Below, piece after piece: positions 1 through 8,550 of a stretch of 64,000 bases of DNA. The position numbers were made by a program, and so were the translations under genes. Position 1 is the first letter of the stretch. The number at the start of each line of letters is the position of its first letter. The DNA comes from CAVUCH01 sp963763095 (GTDB taxonomy: Bacteria; Acidobacteriota; Vicinamibacteria; Vicinamibacterales; JAENWD01): NCBI GenBank assembly GCA_963763095.1, contig CAVXNR010000013.1:1-64000 (forward strand). Reading direction: 5' to 3'. The notes beneath the pieces are model-generated. The model was not told the origin of the DNA, made no database searches, and was given only the letters and a program-made list of their open reading frames with translations.

Positions 1-2
1 TC

Positions 3-1244
3 GCGTCGGCCGCCGAGCTCTCCTTCGCCCGCGCACGGCACCTCCGCGCCCGCTCCGCTCACGACTTCGTCTGGCTGCGCCAGAAGGCTCCCTACGACCT
101 GGTGGTGTACCAGCTCGGGAACGCAGGCTGCCACGATTTCATGTGGCCTTACCTTTTTCAGTACCCCGGGCTCGTCGTGCTCCACGATGCGCACCTGCAC
201 CACGCCCGCGCCGCGTGCCTGCTGTCCCGGCGCCGCCCGAGGGAGTACGAAACCGAGCTCGTCTTCAATCACCCCGAGGTGCCGCCGGAACGAGCGGCCA
301 TCGGCGTCGCGGGATTCGGTGGGCCGATCTCCTACTTCTGGCCGATGCTCCGCAGCGTTGTGCTGTCCGCCCGCCGAGTGGCGGTGCACAACGCCATCGT
401 GGCGGATGAACTCCGCGAGTCGTTCGGGGGCGCTCAGGTCGATGTGATCCGGCTCGGCGTAACCGATCCGCTCGCGACCGCCGGCCGACGGGATGAGGCC
501 CGGGCCCGGGCCCGGGCGCGACTCGGCATCGCACCGGACGCGTTCGTGGTGCTCGCGTACGGCGGCATCACGCCCGAGAAGCGCATCAGCGCGGCGATTC
601 ACGCCATCGCCGCCACGCGCCACCATCACCATGACCTCCGTCTGCTGCTCGTGGGGACGGGGCCTGGCACGTACGACCCTCGGACCGTCGCGCGCGCAGC
701 CGGCGTAGCGGATCGCCTGACCATCGCGGGGTTCGTGAGCGGCGATGAGCTGCCCTCCTCACTGCTCGCTGCCGACGCCGCCCTGGCCTTGCGGTGGCCG
801 ACGGCACGGGAAACGTCCGCGGCGTGGGCGCAGTGCATCGCCGCCGGACTGCCGACGGTGCTGACCGATCTCGTGCACCTGGCCCACATCCCGACGCTCG
901 AGCCACACGGGTGGACGCTCCGGCACCTGCAGAGCGAAGGCGGGCCCGTGGTGCCGGTGGCCATCAGCATTGACATCACCGATGAGGACCGGCTGCTCGC
1001 GCGTGCACTCCGGCGCTTGATCACGGACGCGCCGCTGCGCGCGTCGCTGGGCGCCGCAGCACGCACGTACTTCGAGCGCCATCACACGATCCCGCAGATG
1101 CACGACGACTACCTGCGCGTGATCGATGCGGCCGCAGCCGCGCCGCCGCCGCGCGTTGTGTTACCGCGGCACCTGCGGCCCGACCCTCTGCATCTGGCGA
1201 CATCGCTCGCCGGCAATCTGGGCGTCGATCTTGGGCTGGAGTGA
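3..1244 (+). CDS. GT4-type glycosyltransferase, 5' truncated by window edge
   Basis: The reading frame is open from the first complete codon of the window, so the true start lies upstream and the N-terminal part is missing. The C-terminal half has the look of a GT-B, family 4 glycosyltransferase: a beta strand followed by GGITPEKR, then LLLVGTG, an ADRLTIAGFV segment, and a late acceptor/donor-loop region around the AAGLPTVLTDL stretch. Such enzymes transfer a sugar from an NDP- or lipid-linked donor in envelope polysaccharide or glycolipid synthesis at the cytoplasmic face. The substrate cannot be told from sequence. A methionine-coded internal start exists near position 102 but the frame upstream reads as normal protein, so it is not the start. 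The gene converges on the small gene at 1301-1570. Confidence 0.75.
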   Translation, partial: ASAAELSFARARHLRARSAHDFVWLRQKAPYDLVVYQLGNAGCHDFMWPYLFQYPGLVVLHDAHLHHARAACLLSRRRPREYETELVFNHPEVPPERAAIGVAGFGGPISYFWPMLRSVVLSARRVAVHNAIVADELRESFGGAQVDVIRLGVTDPLATAGRRDEARARARARLGIAPDAFVVLAYGGITPEKRISAAIHAIAATRHHHHDLRLLLVGTGPGTYDPRTVARAAGVADRLTIAGFVSGDELPSSLLAADAALALRWPTARETSAAWAQCIAAGLPTVLTDLVHLAHIPTLEPHGWTLRHLQSEGGPVVPVAISIDITDEDRLLARALRRLITDAPLRASLGAAARTYFERHHTIPQMHDDYLRVIDAAAAAPPPRVVLPRHLRPDPLHLATSLAGNLGVDLGLE

Positions 1245-1261
1245 ATGAAGACCGGGTAGCG

Positions 1262-1283
1262 GAGCGGCCCCGGCCGGCCGCTC
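1262..1283. terminator. GC-rich hairpin between convergent genes
   Basis: Perfect 8-bp arms (GAGCGGCC at 1262-1269 and GGCCGCTC at 1276-1283) with a 6-nt loop, lying between the ends of the glycosyltransferase (1244) and the small coiled-coil gene (1301). There is no T-tract, so it would be an imperfect bidirectional terminator. The role is inferred from position and symmetry. Confidence 0.4.
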
Positions 1284-1300
1284 AGGCGTCGTGACGACTG

Positions 1301-1570
1301 CTACGCGTCGAGCGCGGCCTGCGTCTCGGCGATGCGCCGGTCGATCTCGGCAAGCGCGCTGGCGATCTGTGCACGCCTCGTCTCGTGCGTGGTGTTTTCG
1401 AGCTGACGGCTCATTTCCTTGTGCGCGAGCTTGAGCGACTCGATCTGACGCACCTGTTCAGGATTCTTCACTGCGGGGCGGCGCGACTGCGCGCGGCTCA
1501 ACTGCAGTTCTTCCATCCGCTCCTGGATCTTCGCATCTGCGTCGATCAGTCCTTCGCCTGCGTCTCCCAT
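1301..1570 (-). CDS. small charged coiled-coil protein, unknown function
   Basis: An 89-residue protein that is almost entirely predicted helix, rich in E, R, K, Q and A with a heptad-like hydrophobic pattern from about residue 10 to the end. It has no signal peptide, membrane segment or cysteine. The ATG at 1568-1570 is preceded on the minus strand by an AGGGG-type ribosome site about 10 nt upstream, which supports a real gene. I do not recognise the family. It is divergent from lhr with only about 100 bp between the starts, so the two share a promoter region. Confidence 0.6.
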   Translation of the reverse strand: MGDAGEGLIDADAKIQERMEELQLSRAQSRRPAVKNPEQVRQIESLKLAHKEMSRQLENTTHETRRAQIASALAEIDRRIAETQAALDA

Positions 1571-1674
1571 GTCTGCTGGTCCCCTGTCCGGTGAGTAACT
1601 GGTCGGGTGTCATTATACCGGCTGTGCGGGTACAACGCGGGCACCGCGCCTGAGATCGCCGCCGCGCGCGCCGG

Positions 1675-4600
1675 ATGCCCGGTAAGATTGCCGACGTGTC
1701 TCCGGTGCGCGGCCGCGATTCGCTCGCGTCGTTCCATCCCGCCGTGCGCGACTGGTTTACGGCCTCCTTTGAAGCCCCCACGGCCGCACAGGCGCGCGGA
1801 TGGCCGGCGATTGCGCGCGGCGAGTCCACGCTCGTGTTCGCGCCGACGGGCAGCGGCAAGACCCTGGCGGCGTTTCTGTGGGCCATCGATCGGTTGATGT
1901 TCGCGCCCGTGCCTCCGATCCGCGAGCGGTGCCGGGTGCTGTACGTCTCCCCGCTGAAAGCCCTCGCGGTAGACGTGGAGCGCAACCTGCGCTCGCCCAT
2001 TGCCGGGATCACCAACCTGGCGCGCGGGCGCGGCGAGCCCTTCGTGGTACCCGCGGCAGCCGTGCGCACGGGCGACACGCCGGCCCGCGAGCGCACGCGC
2101 TTTCAGCGCGAGCCCGCCGACATCCTGATCACCACCCCCGAGTCGCTGTTCCTGATCCTGACATCGCAGGCGCGGGACGCGCTGCGGTCGGTTCGCACGG
2201 TGATCATCGACGAGATTCACGCGCTCGTGCCGACCAAGCGCGGCGCGCACCTCGTGCTCTCGCTCGAGCGCCTGGAAGCGTTGATGGACGCGCCGCTGCA
2301 GCGTATCGGGCTCTCGGCCACGCAGCGCCCGCTCGACGAGGTGGCGCGGTTCCTTGGCGGCGCCACCCTGCGGGACGCCGGGGCGGCGGGCGGGCCGCGC
2401 GGGCGCGGACGGGCCGCCGCGACGCCGCCGGCGACGCCGGGAGACGTCCGCGAAGCACTGCACGAGGAGTTCAGCGCGGAGGAGGCGCCCACCACCCCGC
2501 GCCCCGTCACGATCGTCGACGCACGGCAGCCGAAGGGGCTGTCGCTGACAGTCGAAGTGCCGGTAGAGGACCTGGCGAAGATGGGGACGCCTGGGCCGGA
2601 GATCCCGAGCGGCCCGGCGGCGCAGGGCCCCGTGCGCACGTCGATCTGGACCAGCATCCACCCGCGCCTCCTCGAGATCATCCGCGCGCACCAATCGACG
2701 CTGATCTTCGTCAACAGCCGGCGCCTCGCCGAGCGCCTCGCGGGATCGCTGAACGAGCTGGCAGGCGAGCCGCTCGTGCGCTCGCACCACGGATCGATCG
2801 CCCGCGAGCAGCGCGTCGAGATCGAAGACGCGTTGAAGGCAGGGCAGCTCCGCGCCCTCGTGGCCACTTCGTCGCTCGAGCTCGGGATCGACATGGGCGC
2901 GATCGATCTCGTCGTGCAGATCGAAGCCCCCCCGTCGGTGGCCAGCGGCATGCAACGCATCGGCCGCGCCAGCCATCATGTCGGCGCGACCAGCGAAGGC
3001 GTCATTTTCCCGAAGTACCGCGGCGACCTGCTCGCCTGTGCAGCCGTGACGCGAGCCATGCACGAGGGACGCGTCGAGGCCACGCGATACCCCCGCAACC
3101 CGCTCGACGTGCTCGCCCAGCAGATCGTCGCTATGGTGGCCATGGAACCGTGGCCCGTAGACCGCCTGTTTGCACGCCTCCGCTGCGCCGCGCCCTTCGA
3201 GGCGCTCAGCCGGCGGATCTTCGAGGGCGTGCTCGACATGCTGTCGGGACGCTACCCGTCCGACGAGTTCGCGGAGTTGCGCGCGCGCCTGACCTGGGAC
3301 CGGATCACGGGCCTGCTCACGACGCGGGAGGGCTCCCAGCGCGTGGCGATCGCCAACGCGGGCACGATTCCCGACCGCGGACTCTACGGCGTCTTTCTGG
3401 CGGGCGCGCCCAGGGGCGCCGCCCGCGTCGGCGAACTCGACGAGGAGATGGTCTTCGAGTCGCGCGTGGGCGAGACGTTCGTGCTGGGGGCCTCGAGCTG
3501 GCGCATCGAGGAGATCACACACGACCGCGTGCTCGTCTCGCCGGCACCCGGCGAGCCCGGCAAGATGCCGTTCTGGAAGGCCGACGGCCCGGCACGGCCG
3601 CGCGAGCTCGGCCTGGCGATCGGACGGCTGGTTCGGGAACTGCGCGGTCTGCCGCCATCCGCCGCGGTCGATCGCCTCGTGCGCGATCACGATCTCGATC
3701 GTCTCGCCGCCGAGAACCTGCTCCAGTACATCGCCGATCAGGCGGCAGCCACGCAGGCCGTCCCTGACGACCGCACGATCGTCGTCGAGCGGACGCGTGA
3801 CGAGCTTGGAGACTGGCGCGTGTGCGTCATGTCGCCGCTCGGCGGCCGCGTGCTGACCCCGTGGGCCCTCGCGGTGGTCGCGCGGGTGCGGGAGGAGATG
3901 GGCATCGACGTCGAGGTGCTCTGGACCGACGATGGGTTCGTGGTGCGCTTTCCGGATACGGACACGCCCCCCGACACCGCGCTCGTGCTGCCGCCCGCCG
4001 AGGAGGTGGAGGCGCTGGTCGTCCGGCAGCTCGGCGCCAGCGCCCTCTTTGCCGGACGCTTCCGCGAGGTGGCCGCCCGTGCGCTGCTGCTGCCCCGCCG
4101 CCGGGCGGGTGCACGAGCCCCGTTGTGGCAGCAGCGGAAGCGCGCGGCAGACCTGCTCGCGGTGGCGGCACGGTACGGATCGTTTCCTGCGCTGCTCGAG
4201 ACGTACCGGGAGTGCCTGCGCGACATCTTCGATCTGCCCGCACTCGTGGATACCCTCCACCACGTCGGCACGCGCACCATCCACGTCGTCACGGTGGATT
4301 CGCAGGTGCCTTCGCCATTCGCGTCCTCGCTGCTGTTCGGGTACGTCGCCAATTTCCTGTACGACAGCGATGCGCCGCTCGCGGAGCGCCGCGCGCAGGC
4401 ACTCTCGGTTGATCACAGCCAGCTGCGCGAGCTGCTCGGCGACGCCGAGCTGCGCGAGCTGCTGGATCCAGCCGTGATCGACGCGTACGAACAGCAGCTG
4501 CAGCATCTCGATCCGCGTTACCACGCGAAGAATGCCGATGCCGTGCACGATCTCCTGATCCGCGTCGGCGATCTCTCCGAAGCCGAGATCGCGGCGCGGT

Positions 4601-6282
4601 CCGCCCTGGAAGACGTCCATTCGGTTCTGCGGACGCTGGAGCGGTCGCGACGGATCGTGCGGGTGCCGATGGCCGGCGGGCCGCGTTACATAGCGGCCGA
4701 GGATGCGGCGCGGTACCGCGATGCGCTGGGAGCGCCACTGCCGCAGGGCCTCCCCGAGCAGCTCCTGCAGCCGGTGCGAGATCCCGCCGGCGATCTGATG
4801 CTGCGCTACGCGCGCACACATGGGCCGTTTACGACGGACGAGTGCGCCCGCAGGTTCGCCCTCGGCTACGCGGTCGCCGAGGAGGTGCTCGCGCGGATCG
4901 CGTCGTCGGGACGCGTGCTGGCCGGCGAGTTTCGCCCGGGCGGTGTGCACCGCGAGTGGTGCGAGACGAGCGTGCTCCGCACGCTCCGCCAGCGATCGCT
5001 GGCCCGCCTGCGGCGCGAAGTGGAGCCCGTCGAAACCGACGCGCTCGGGCGGCTCACGACCGTGTGGCAGGGTGTCGTCCGGCCGCGTCCGGGGCTCGAT
5101 GCGCTGCTCGACGCGATCGAGCAGCTGCAGGGGGCACCAATCCCCGTGTCGGTGCTCGAACCGGAGGTGCTCGCCGCCCGCGTGGAGGGCTATCGCCCCG
5201 GAGACCTCGACCTGCTCATGGCAGCGGGCGAGGTCGTGTGGCTGGGCGTCGAGCCGCTCGGGGATCGGGACGGCCGCATCGCGCTGTACCTCACGGATCA
5301 CCTGCGCGCCCTCGTGCCGCCCGCGGAAGCAGTGGAGCGCACCGGGCTACCAGCAGCGATCATGGAGCACCTGCAGACGGCCGGTGCCTCGTTCTTCCCG
5401 GCCATGCACGCCGCCTGCGGCGCCGGGTTCCCGCAGGAGGTCGTCGATGCACTCTGGGACCTCGTCTGGGCTGGAGTCGTCACGAACGACACGTTCCACG
5501 CCGTCCGGGCCTTCGTCGCGCCCCCCCCGCGCACGCGGCGCGATCGCCACACACTACGCGCGTATCGCTCGCGCCGTGCGGCTCCGCCGGAGGCGCAAGG
5601 GCGCTGGTCGCTGGTGGCGCCGCGCGTTGGCGAGCGGCCCTCGTCCACGGAATGGGCGACGGGCATCGCGCGCCAGCTGCTCAATCGGCACGGGATCCTC
5701 ACGCGCGAAGCAGTGGCGGCCGAGGGACTGCGAGGCGGCTTCTCCACCGTGTACGAAGTGCTGAAGACGATGGAGGAGAGCGGCCGTATCCGCCGCGGCC
5801 TGTTCGTGGGCGGGCTGGGGGCGATGCAGTTCGCGCTCCCGGCGGCGCTCGATCTCCTGCGGTCGGTGCGTGACGAGCCCGAGTCGGCACAGGTTGCGCA
5901 CCTCGCCGCCACCGATCCGGCCAATCCGTACGGCGCGATCCTCAAGTGGCCTGCACCATCAGGGGCGCCGCGTGAAGGGCGCGGCCCGACGCGCACGGCG
6001 GGCGCCACGGTGATCCTCGTGAATGGGCGGCTCGCCGCCTATCTCGCGCGCGGCGATCGCCAATTGTCGGTGTACCTTCCGGACGCGGAGCCCACGCGCA
6101 CGAACGCCGCCCGTGCGGTGGCATCACGGCTGTTCCAACTTGCGACAGCCCCCGAGGGTCGACGCGGCATGCTCATCGCACAGGTGGACGCGGTGGACGT
6201 CGGGGAGCATCCGCTCGCGCCTTATCTCCTCGAGGCGGGGTTCGTGCGTGGAGCGATGGGATTCCAGGCGAGCCGACGGTGA
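1675..6282 (+). CDS. lhr: Lhr-type superfamily 2 ATP-dependent helicase
   Basis: A 1535-residue protein, close to the usual size of full-length bacterial Lhr (large helicase-related). Residues about 20-45 form a Q-motif-like segment. Walker A APTGSGKT lies near residue 55, Walker B DEIH near 178 and motif III SATQRP near 207. After an insert rich in Gly, Arg and Pro (about residues 240-320) comes the second RecA domain with FVNSRRLAERL and the HHGSIAREQR and IGRASHH segments. The remaining 900 residues match the Lhr C-terminal half with its winged-helix and Lhr-specific domains. Lhr translocates 3'-5' on single-stranded DNA and unwinds DNA/RNA hybrids; it is linked to DNA repair. The next gene, nei, encodes a repair glycosylase, but it converges on lhr and is separated by a strong hairpin, so they are not co-transcribed. 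Confidence 0.95.
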   Translation: MPGKIADVSPVRGRDSLASFHPAVRDWFTASFEAPTAAQARGWPAIARGESTLVFAPTGSGKTLAAFLWAIDRLMFAPVPPIRERCRVLYVSPLKALAVDVERNLRSPIAGITNLARGRGEPFVVPAAAVRTGDTPARERTRFQREPADILITTPESLFLILTSQARDALRSVRTVIIDEIHALVPTKRGAHLVLSLERLEALMDAPLQRIGLSATQRPLDEVARFLGGATLRDAGAAGGPRGRGRAAATPPATPGDVREALHEEFSAEEAPTTPRPVTIVDARQPKGLSLTVEVPVEDLAKMGTPGPEIPSGPAAQGPVRTSIWTSIHPRLLEIIRAHQSTLIFVNSRRLAERLAGSLNELAGEPLVRSHHGSIAREQRVEIEDALKAGQLRALVATSSLELGIDMGAIDLVVQIEAPPSVASGMQRIGRASHHVGATSEGVIFPKYRGDLLACAAVTRAMHEGRVEATRYPRNPLDVLAQQIVAMVAMEPWPVDRLFARLRCAAPFEALSRRIFEGVLDMLSGRYPSDEFAELRARLTWDRITGLLTTREGSQRVAIANAGTIPDRGLYGVFLAGAPRGAARVGELDEEMVFESRVGETFVLGASSWRIEEITHDRVLVSPAPGEPGKMPFWKADGPARPRELGLAIGRLVRELRGLPPSAAVDRLVRDHDLDRLAAENLLQYIADQAAATQAVPDDRTIVVERTRDELGDWRVCVMSPLGGRVLTPWALAVVARVREEMGIDVEVLWTDDGFVVRFPDTDTPPDTALVLPPAEEVEALVVRQLGASALFAGRFREVAARALLLPRRRAGARAPLWQQRKRAADLLAVAARYGSFPALLETYRECLRDIFDLPALVDTLHHVGTRTIHVVTVDSQVPSPFASSLLFGYVANFLYDSDAPLAERRAQALSVDHSQLRELLGDAELRELLDPAVIDAYEQQLQHLDPRYHAKNADAVHDLLIRVGDLSEAEIAARSALEDVHSVLRTLERSRRIVRVPMAGGPRYIAAEDAARYRDALGAPLPQGLPEQLLQPVRDPAGDLMLRYARTHGPFTTDECARRFALGYAVAEEVLARIASSGRVLAGEFRPGGVHREWCETSVLRTLRQRSLARLRREVEPVETDALGRLTTVWQGVVRPRPGLDALLDAIEQLQGAPIPVSVLEPEVLAARVEGYRPGDLDLLMAAGEVVWLGVEPLGDRDGRIALYLTDHLRALVPPAEAVERTGLPAAIMEHLQTAGASFFPAMHAACGAGFPQEVVDALWDLVWAGVVTNDTFHAVRAFVAPPPRTRRDRHTLRAYRSRRAAPPEAQGRWSLVAPRVGERPSSTEWATGIARQLLNRHGILTREAVAAEGLRGGFSTVYEVLKTMEESGRIRRGLFVGGLGAMQFALPAALDLLRSVRDEPESAQVAHLAATDPANPYGAILKWPAPSGAPREGRGPTRTAGATVILVNGRLAAYLARGDRQLSVYLPDAEPTRTNAARAVASRLFQLATAPEGRRGMLIAQVDAVDVGEHPLAPYLLEAGFVRGAMGFQASRR

Positions 6283-6298
6283 GTTCAGTTTCAACCAC

Positions 6299-6347
6299 TG
6301 AGATCGGGAGGTGTTTCGCAAAAATTGCGAAACACCTCCCGATCTCA
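6299..6347. terminator. perfect 23-bp inverted repeat, 3-nt loop
   Basis: Arms 6299-6321 and 6325-6347 are exact reverse complements (the left arm begins TGAGATCGGGAGG and ends TTTCGCAA) around an AAA loop. The element sits between the stop of lhr (6282) and the stop of the convergent glycosylase gene (6376). The A-rich loop and the flanking AATTGAGAAAAATG give short A/T tracts on both sides. Bidirectional termination is the simplest reading; the perfect symmetry also fits a small mobile palindrome. Confidence 0.6.
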
Positions 6348-6375
6348 ATTGAGAAAAATGACGACGGACGGGGAG

Positions 6376-7215
6376 CTACTTCGTCCGCTCCGGCTGACAC
6401 ACCGGGCACCAGTAGGTGCTCCGGGCATCCAGTCCCTGCTTCCTGCGCTGGATGGGAGTCCGGCACCGGCGGCACGGGCGCCGCGCCCGGCCGTATACCC
6501 ATAGCCGTTCCTCCGCTTCGGCCCGTCCAGTCGTGCGGCGGAGGGAATGATACGTGGCGATGCCGGCATCGGTCCCCGGCGCCACATTGGCCTGAAGCAG
6601 GCGGCGCGCGGTCCCCACGAGCGTCCGAAGGTCATCGTCCGACAGGCGATCGACCGGAGTGAACGGGTTGATGCGGCAGACGAAGCAGATCTCGGACTTG
6701 TACACGTTCCCGATGCCCGCGAGAGCGCGCTGATCGAGGAGGGCGTCGCCGATCCCGAGCGGACCCCTCGCCTGCAGGCGTTCCACGGCGGCGTCCTCGT
6801 CGAACGTCTCGGCCAGTAGATCCGGGCCCAGGTCGCGCAACGTGGACTCGCGAACCAGCTCTCGTGCCGTGTAGAACCCGGCAACCGGCACGTTGAAGGC
6901 GACGGCGACGAATGCGTCCGTCTCGATCACCAGCCGCGCCTGCCGGCGCGGACGCTGCCAGCGCTCGCCGGGACGGTAGATGTGCCACGACCCGTTCATG
7001 CGCATGTGTGTGCGCAGCACGAGGTCCCCGGAGAACTCGATCAGCAGGTGCTTTCCCTGCGACCGCACACCCTGAACCGTGCGCCCGGCGATCGGTGCGT
7101 CTTCATCGATGCGTGTCAGCGCCGGGAGCACCGAATCGAATCGCGTCACGACGCGATGCGCCAGTGCACGGTCGAGCGTGTGTGCCGCGCGGTAGATCGT
7201 GTCGCCTTCGGGCAT
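6376..7215 (-). CDS. nei: Fpg/Nei family DNA glycosylase (endonuclease VIII type)
   Basis: A 279-residue protein beginning MPEGDTIYR, which is the Nei/Nei2 form of the N-terminus: after removal of Met, the Pro is the catalytic nucleophile and the Glu the general acid. The helix-two-turn-helix region is seen around LDQRALAGIGNVYKSEICF. The C-terminus holds a zinc finger, CRRC followed 20 residues later by CPVC. The enzyme excises oxidised pyrimidines and cleaves the DNA backbone by beta,delta-elimination. I chose the ATG at 7213-7215 because the catalytic Pro-Glu must follow the initiator; the frame stays open further upstream but that extension is antisense to the next gene. Its start is 45 bp from the stop of the DUF523 gene on the same strand, so the two may share a transcript. 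Confidence 0.93.
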   Translation of the reverse strand: MPEGDTIYRAAHTLDRALAHRVVTRFDSVLPALTRIDEDAPIAGRTVQGVRSQGKHLLIEFSGDLVLRTHMRMNGSWHIYRPGERWQRPRRQARLVIETDAFVAVAFNVPVAGFYTARELVRESTLRDLGPDLLAETFDEDAAVERLQARGPLGIGDALLDQRALAGIGNVYKSEICFVCRINPFTPVDRLSDDDLRTLVGTARRLLQANVAPGTDAGIATYHSLRRTTGRAEAEERLWVYGRARRPCRRCRTPIQRRKQGLDARSTYWCPVCQPERTK

Positions 7216-7259
7216 CGTGATCGTTTTCGGCCGGCGCCAGCCGCCAGCCGCAGAAATGC

Positions 7260-8258
7260 CTACACGTGATTCCTGAGCGCCAGTTCCTTCGGGTGCGGCG
7301 CCAGGTAGACCTGCCCCTGCAGGTACTCGATCCCCAGCCGGCGGACGTGATGCCGGATCAGCGTGATCGGCACGACCAGCGGCACGAGGCCGTTGCGGTG
7401 GTCCTCGATCAGCGCCAGCAGCTCTGCGCCCGACTCGGGGTCGAGCTGATCGCGGAAATACCCGGCGATGTGCTGCAGCACGTTCGCATGGCGCGCCGGT
7501 GTGGAGACACGGGACAGGACCCCCATGAAGGTGCGTTCGTACTCGGCCTGCAGCTCCCCGCGAGGCATCTGCCGCGCCCGTGCGACGAGGCGGCCGAGCG
7601 ACGCGTAAGCGGCTGGCCCGTGCGCGAGCAGGCTCAGTTTGTGCGCCGTGTGGAACCGGACCAACTGGCCTACGCTCCATCGCGGCGCGAACAGGGTGCG
7701 GAGCCGCCGGTACGCGAACACCCGTTCCACGAAGTTTTCTCGCAGGCGGGGATCGCACAGGCGTCCCTCTTCTTCGACGGGCAGCGTCGGCATCCGCGCA
7801 TGCAGGACTGCGGCATAGAGGCCGGTGCCGGTCCGTTCGGGCATTGCCCCCGACGCATGCACCTTCACGCGGTCCATGCCGCAGCTCGGCGAGTTGCTCT
7901 TCAGCACGTAGCCCGAGAGATCCAGCGTCGCAAGCTTCGCGACGCGCGCCTGCGCGTAGGCCACCATACGGTCCGTCCAGTCCGCCCCGCTCTTCGGTGC
8001 GATCATCCGCACAGGCGCACCCGCTCCGGGGTGCGAGGCTCGCGACAGGTCGCGCACCAGGTGCACGGTCTCGCGTGGAGTGCCCATGCCCACCTCCACC
8101 TCGGGGCACACCGGAATCCACTCGACGTAGCGGCCGAGCGTGTCGGTTAAGAAGCTGTCGCGTTTGTGGCCGCCGTCGAAGCGCACCTCGTGTCCGAGCA
8201 GGCACGACGAGATCCCGATGCGGATGGGTTCGAGGGGTTCGAACGCGGGCACGGACAC
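7260..8258 (-). CDS. DUF523-DUF1722 fusion protein (YbgA-like)
   Basis: A 332-residue protein with two parts. Residues about 12-160 are DUF523, with the ISSCLLG motif, the CPEV motif and the KSNSPSCG motif whose cysteines are conserved in the family. Residues about 190-320 are DUF1722, related to E. coli YbgA, with the FHTAHKLSLLAH segment. The fused form is common in bacteria and is often found near DNA repair genes such as photolyase; here it precedes nei on the same strand. The biochemical role is unknown; the cysteines suggest metal binding or redox chemistry. The start is GTG at 8256-8258; a second GTG two codons downstream could also serve. Confidence 0.85.
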   Translation of the reverse strand: MSVPAFEPLEPIRIGISSCLLGHEVRFDGGHKRDSFLTDTLGRYVEWIPVCPEVEVGMGTPRETVHLVRDLSRASHPGAGAPVRMIAPKSGADWTDRMVAYAQARVAKLATLDLSGYVLKSNSPSCGMDRVKVHASGAMPERTGTGLYAAVLHARMPTLPVEEEGRLCDPRLRENFVERVFAYRRLRTLFAPRWSVGQLVRFHTAHKLSLLAHGPAAYASLGRLVARARQMPRGELQAEYERTFMGVLSRVSTPARHANVLQHIAGYFRDQLDPESGAELLALIEDHRNGLVPLVVPITLIRHHVRRLGIEYLQGQVYLAPHPKELALRNHV

Positions 8259-8290
8259 CGAACGATCGTAACAGGTGCGGCGGCGTGCGA

Positions 8291-8335
8291 GGTTCGACAG
8301 GTGCGACGGGTGCGCTCGGTGCGAGCGTGCGAGCA
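8291..8335. repeat. degenerate 9-bp tandem repeat
   Basis: Five consecutive 9-nt units related to GGTGCGAGC (GGTTCGACA, GGTGCGACG, GGTGCGCTC, GGTGCGAGC, then GTGCGAGCA) lie upstream of the DUF523 gene start at 8258. No function is evident; they may be slippage products in the promoter region of that gene. Confidence 0.45.
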
Positions 8336-8400
8336 GTGCGAAGTGGTGGGCCTCAGTATCTGAAGCCGGACGTCACTCCCGTGGATCGACACAGACCCAG

Positions 8401-8550
8401 TACTCGCTTGTGGTGTCACGGCACCGCTGATGTGGGGCAGGGCTTCAGCCCTGCAAATCGGTGCACTCTAGCAGGCCTGAAGGCCTGCCCGACATCTCTA
8501 GCAGGCCCGAAGGCCTGCCCCACATGACTACACAAGTGAATCGCGGGTCT
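8401..8550. repeat. REP-like palindromic element, copy A (three palindromes)
   Basis: This is the largest copy of a family found four times in the window. It begins with CTCGCTTGTGGTGTCACGGC, then has GTGGGGCAGGGCTTCAGCCC and continues through two further palindromes of the form GCAGGCC-TGA/CGA-AGGCCTGC, ending CACATGACTACACAAGTG and GAATCGCGGGTCTAG. The outer parts are inverted relative to each other (TGTGGGGCAGG versus CCTGCCCCACA). The right edge supplies the TAG stop codon of the lipid kinase gene on the minus strand. It differs from the other copies by an extra internal palindrome. Confidence 0.8.

Noticed and set aside
1546..5301. 1251-codon open frame on the minus strand across lhr
   Set aside because: It is antisense to the clearly real lhr, has His/Arg/Glu-rich composition without domains, and follows from GC-rich codon use on the other strand.
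6376..8205. 609-codon frame ending in the DNA glycosylase
   Set aside because: The catalytic MPE start at 7215 must be the N-terminus; the upstream part is antisense or out of frame over the DUF523 gene.
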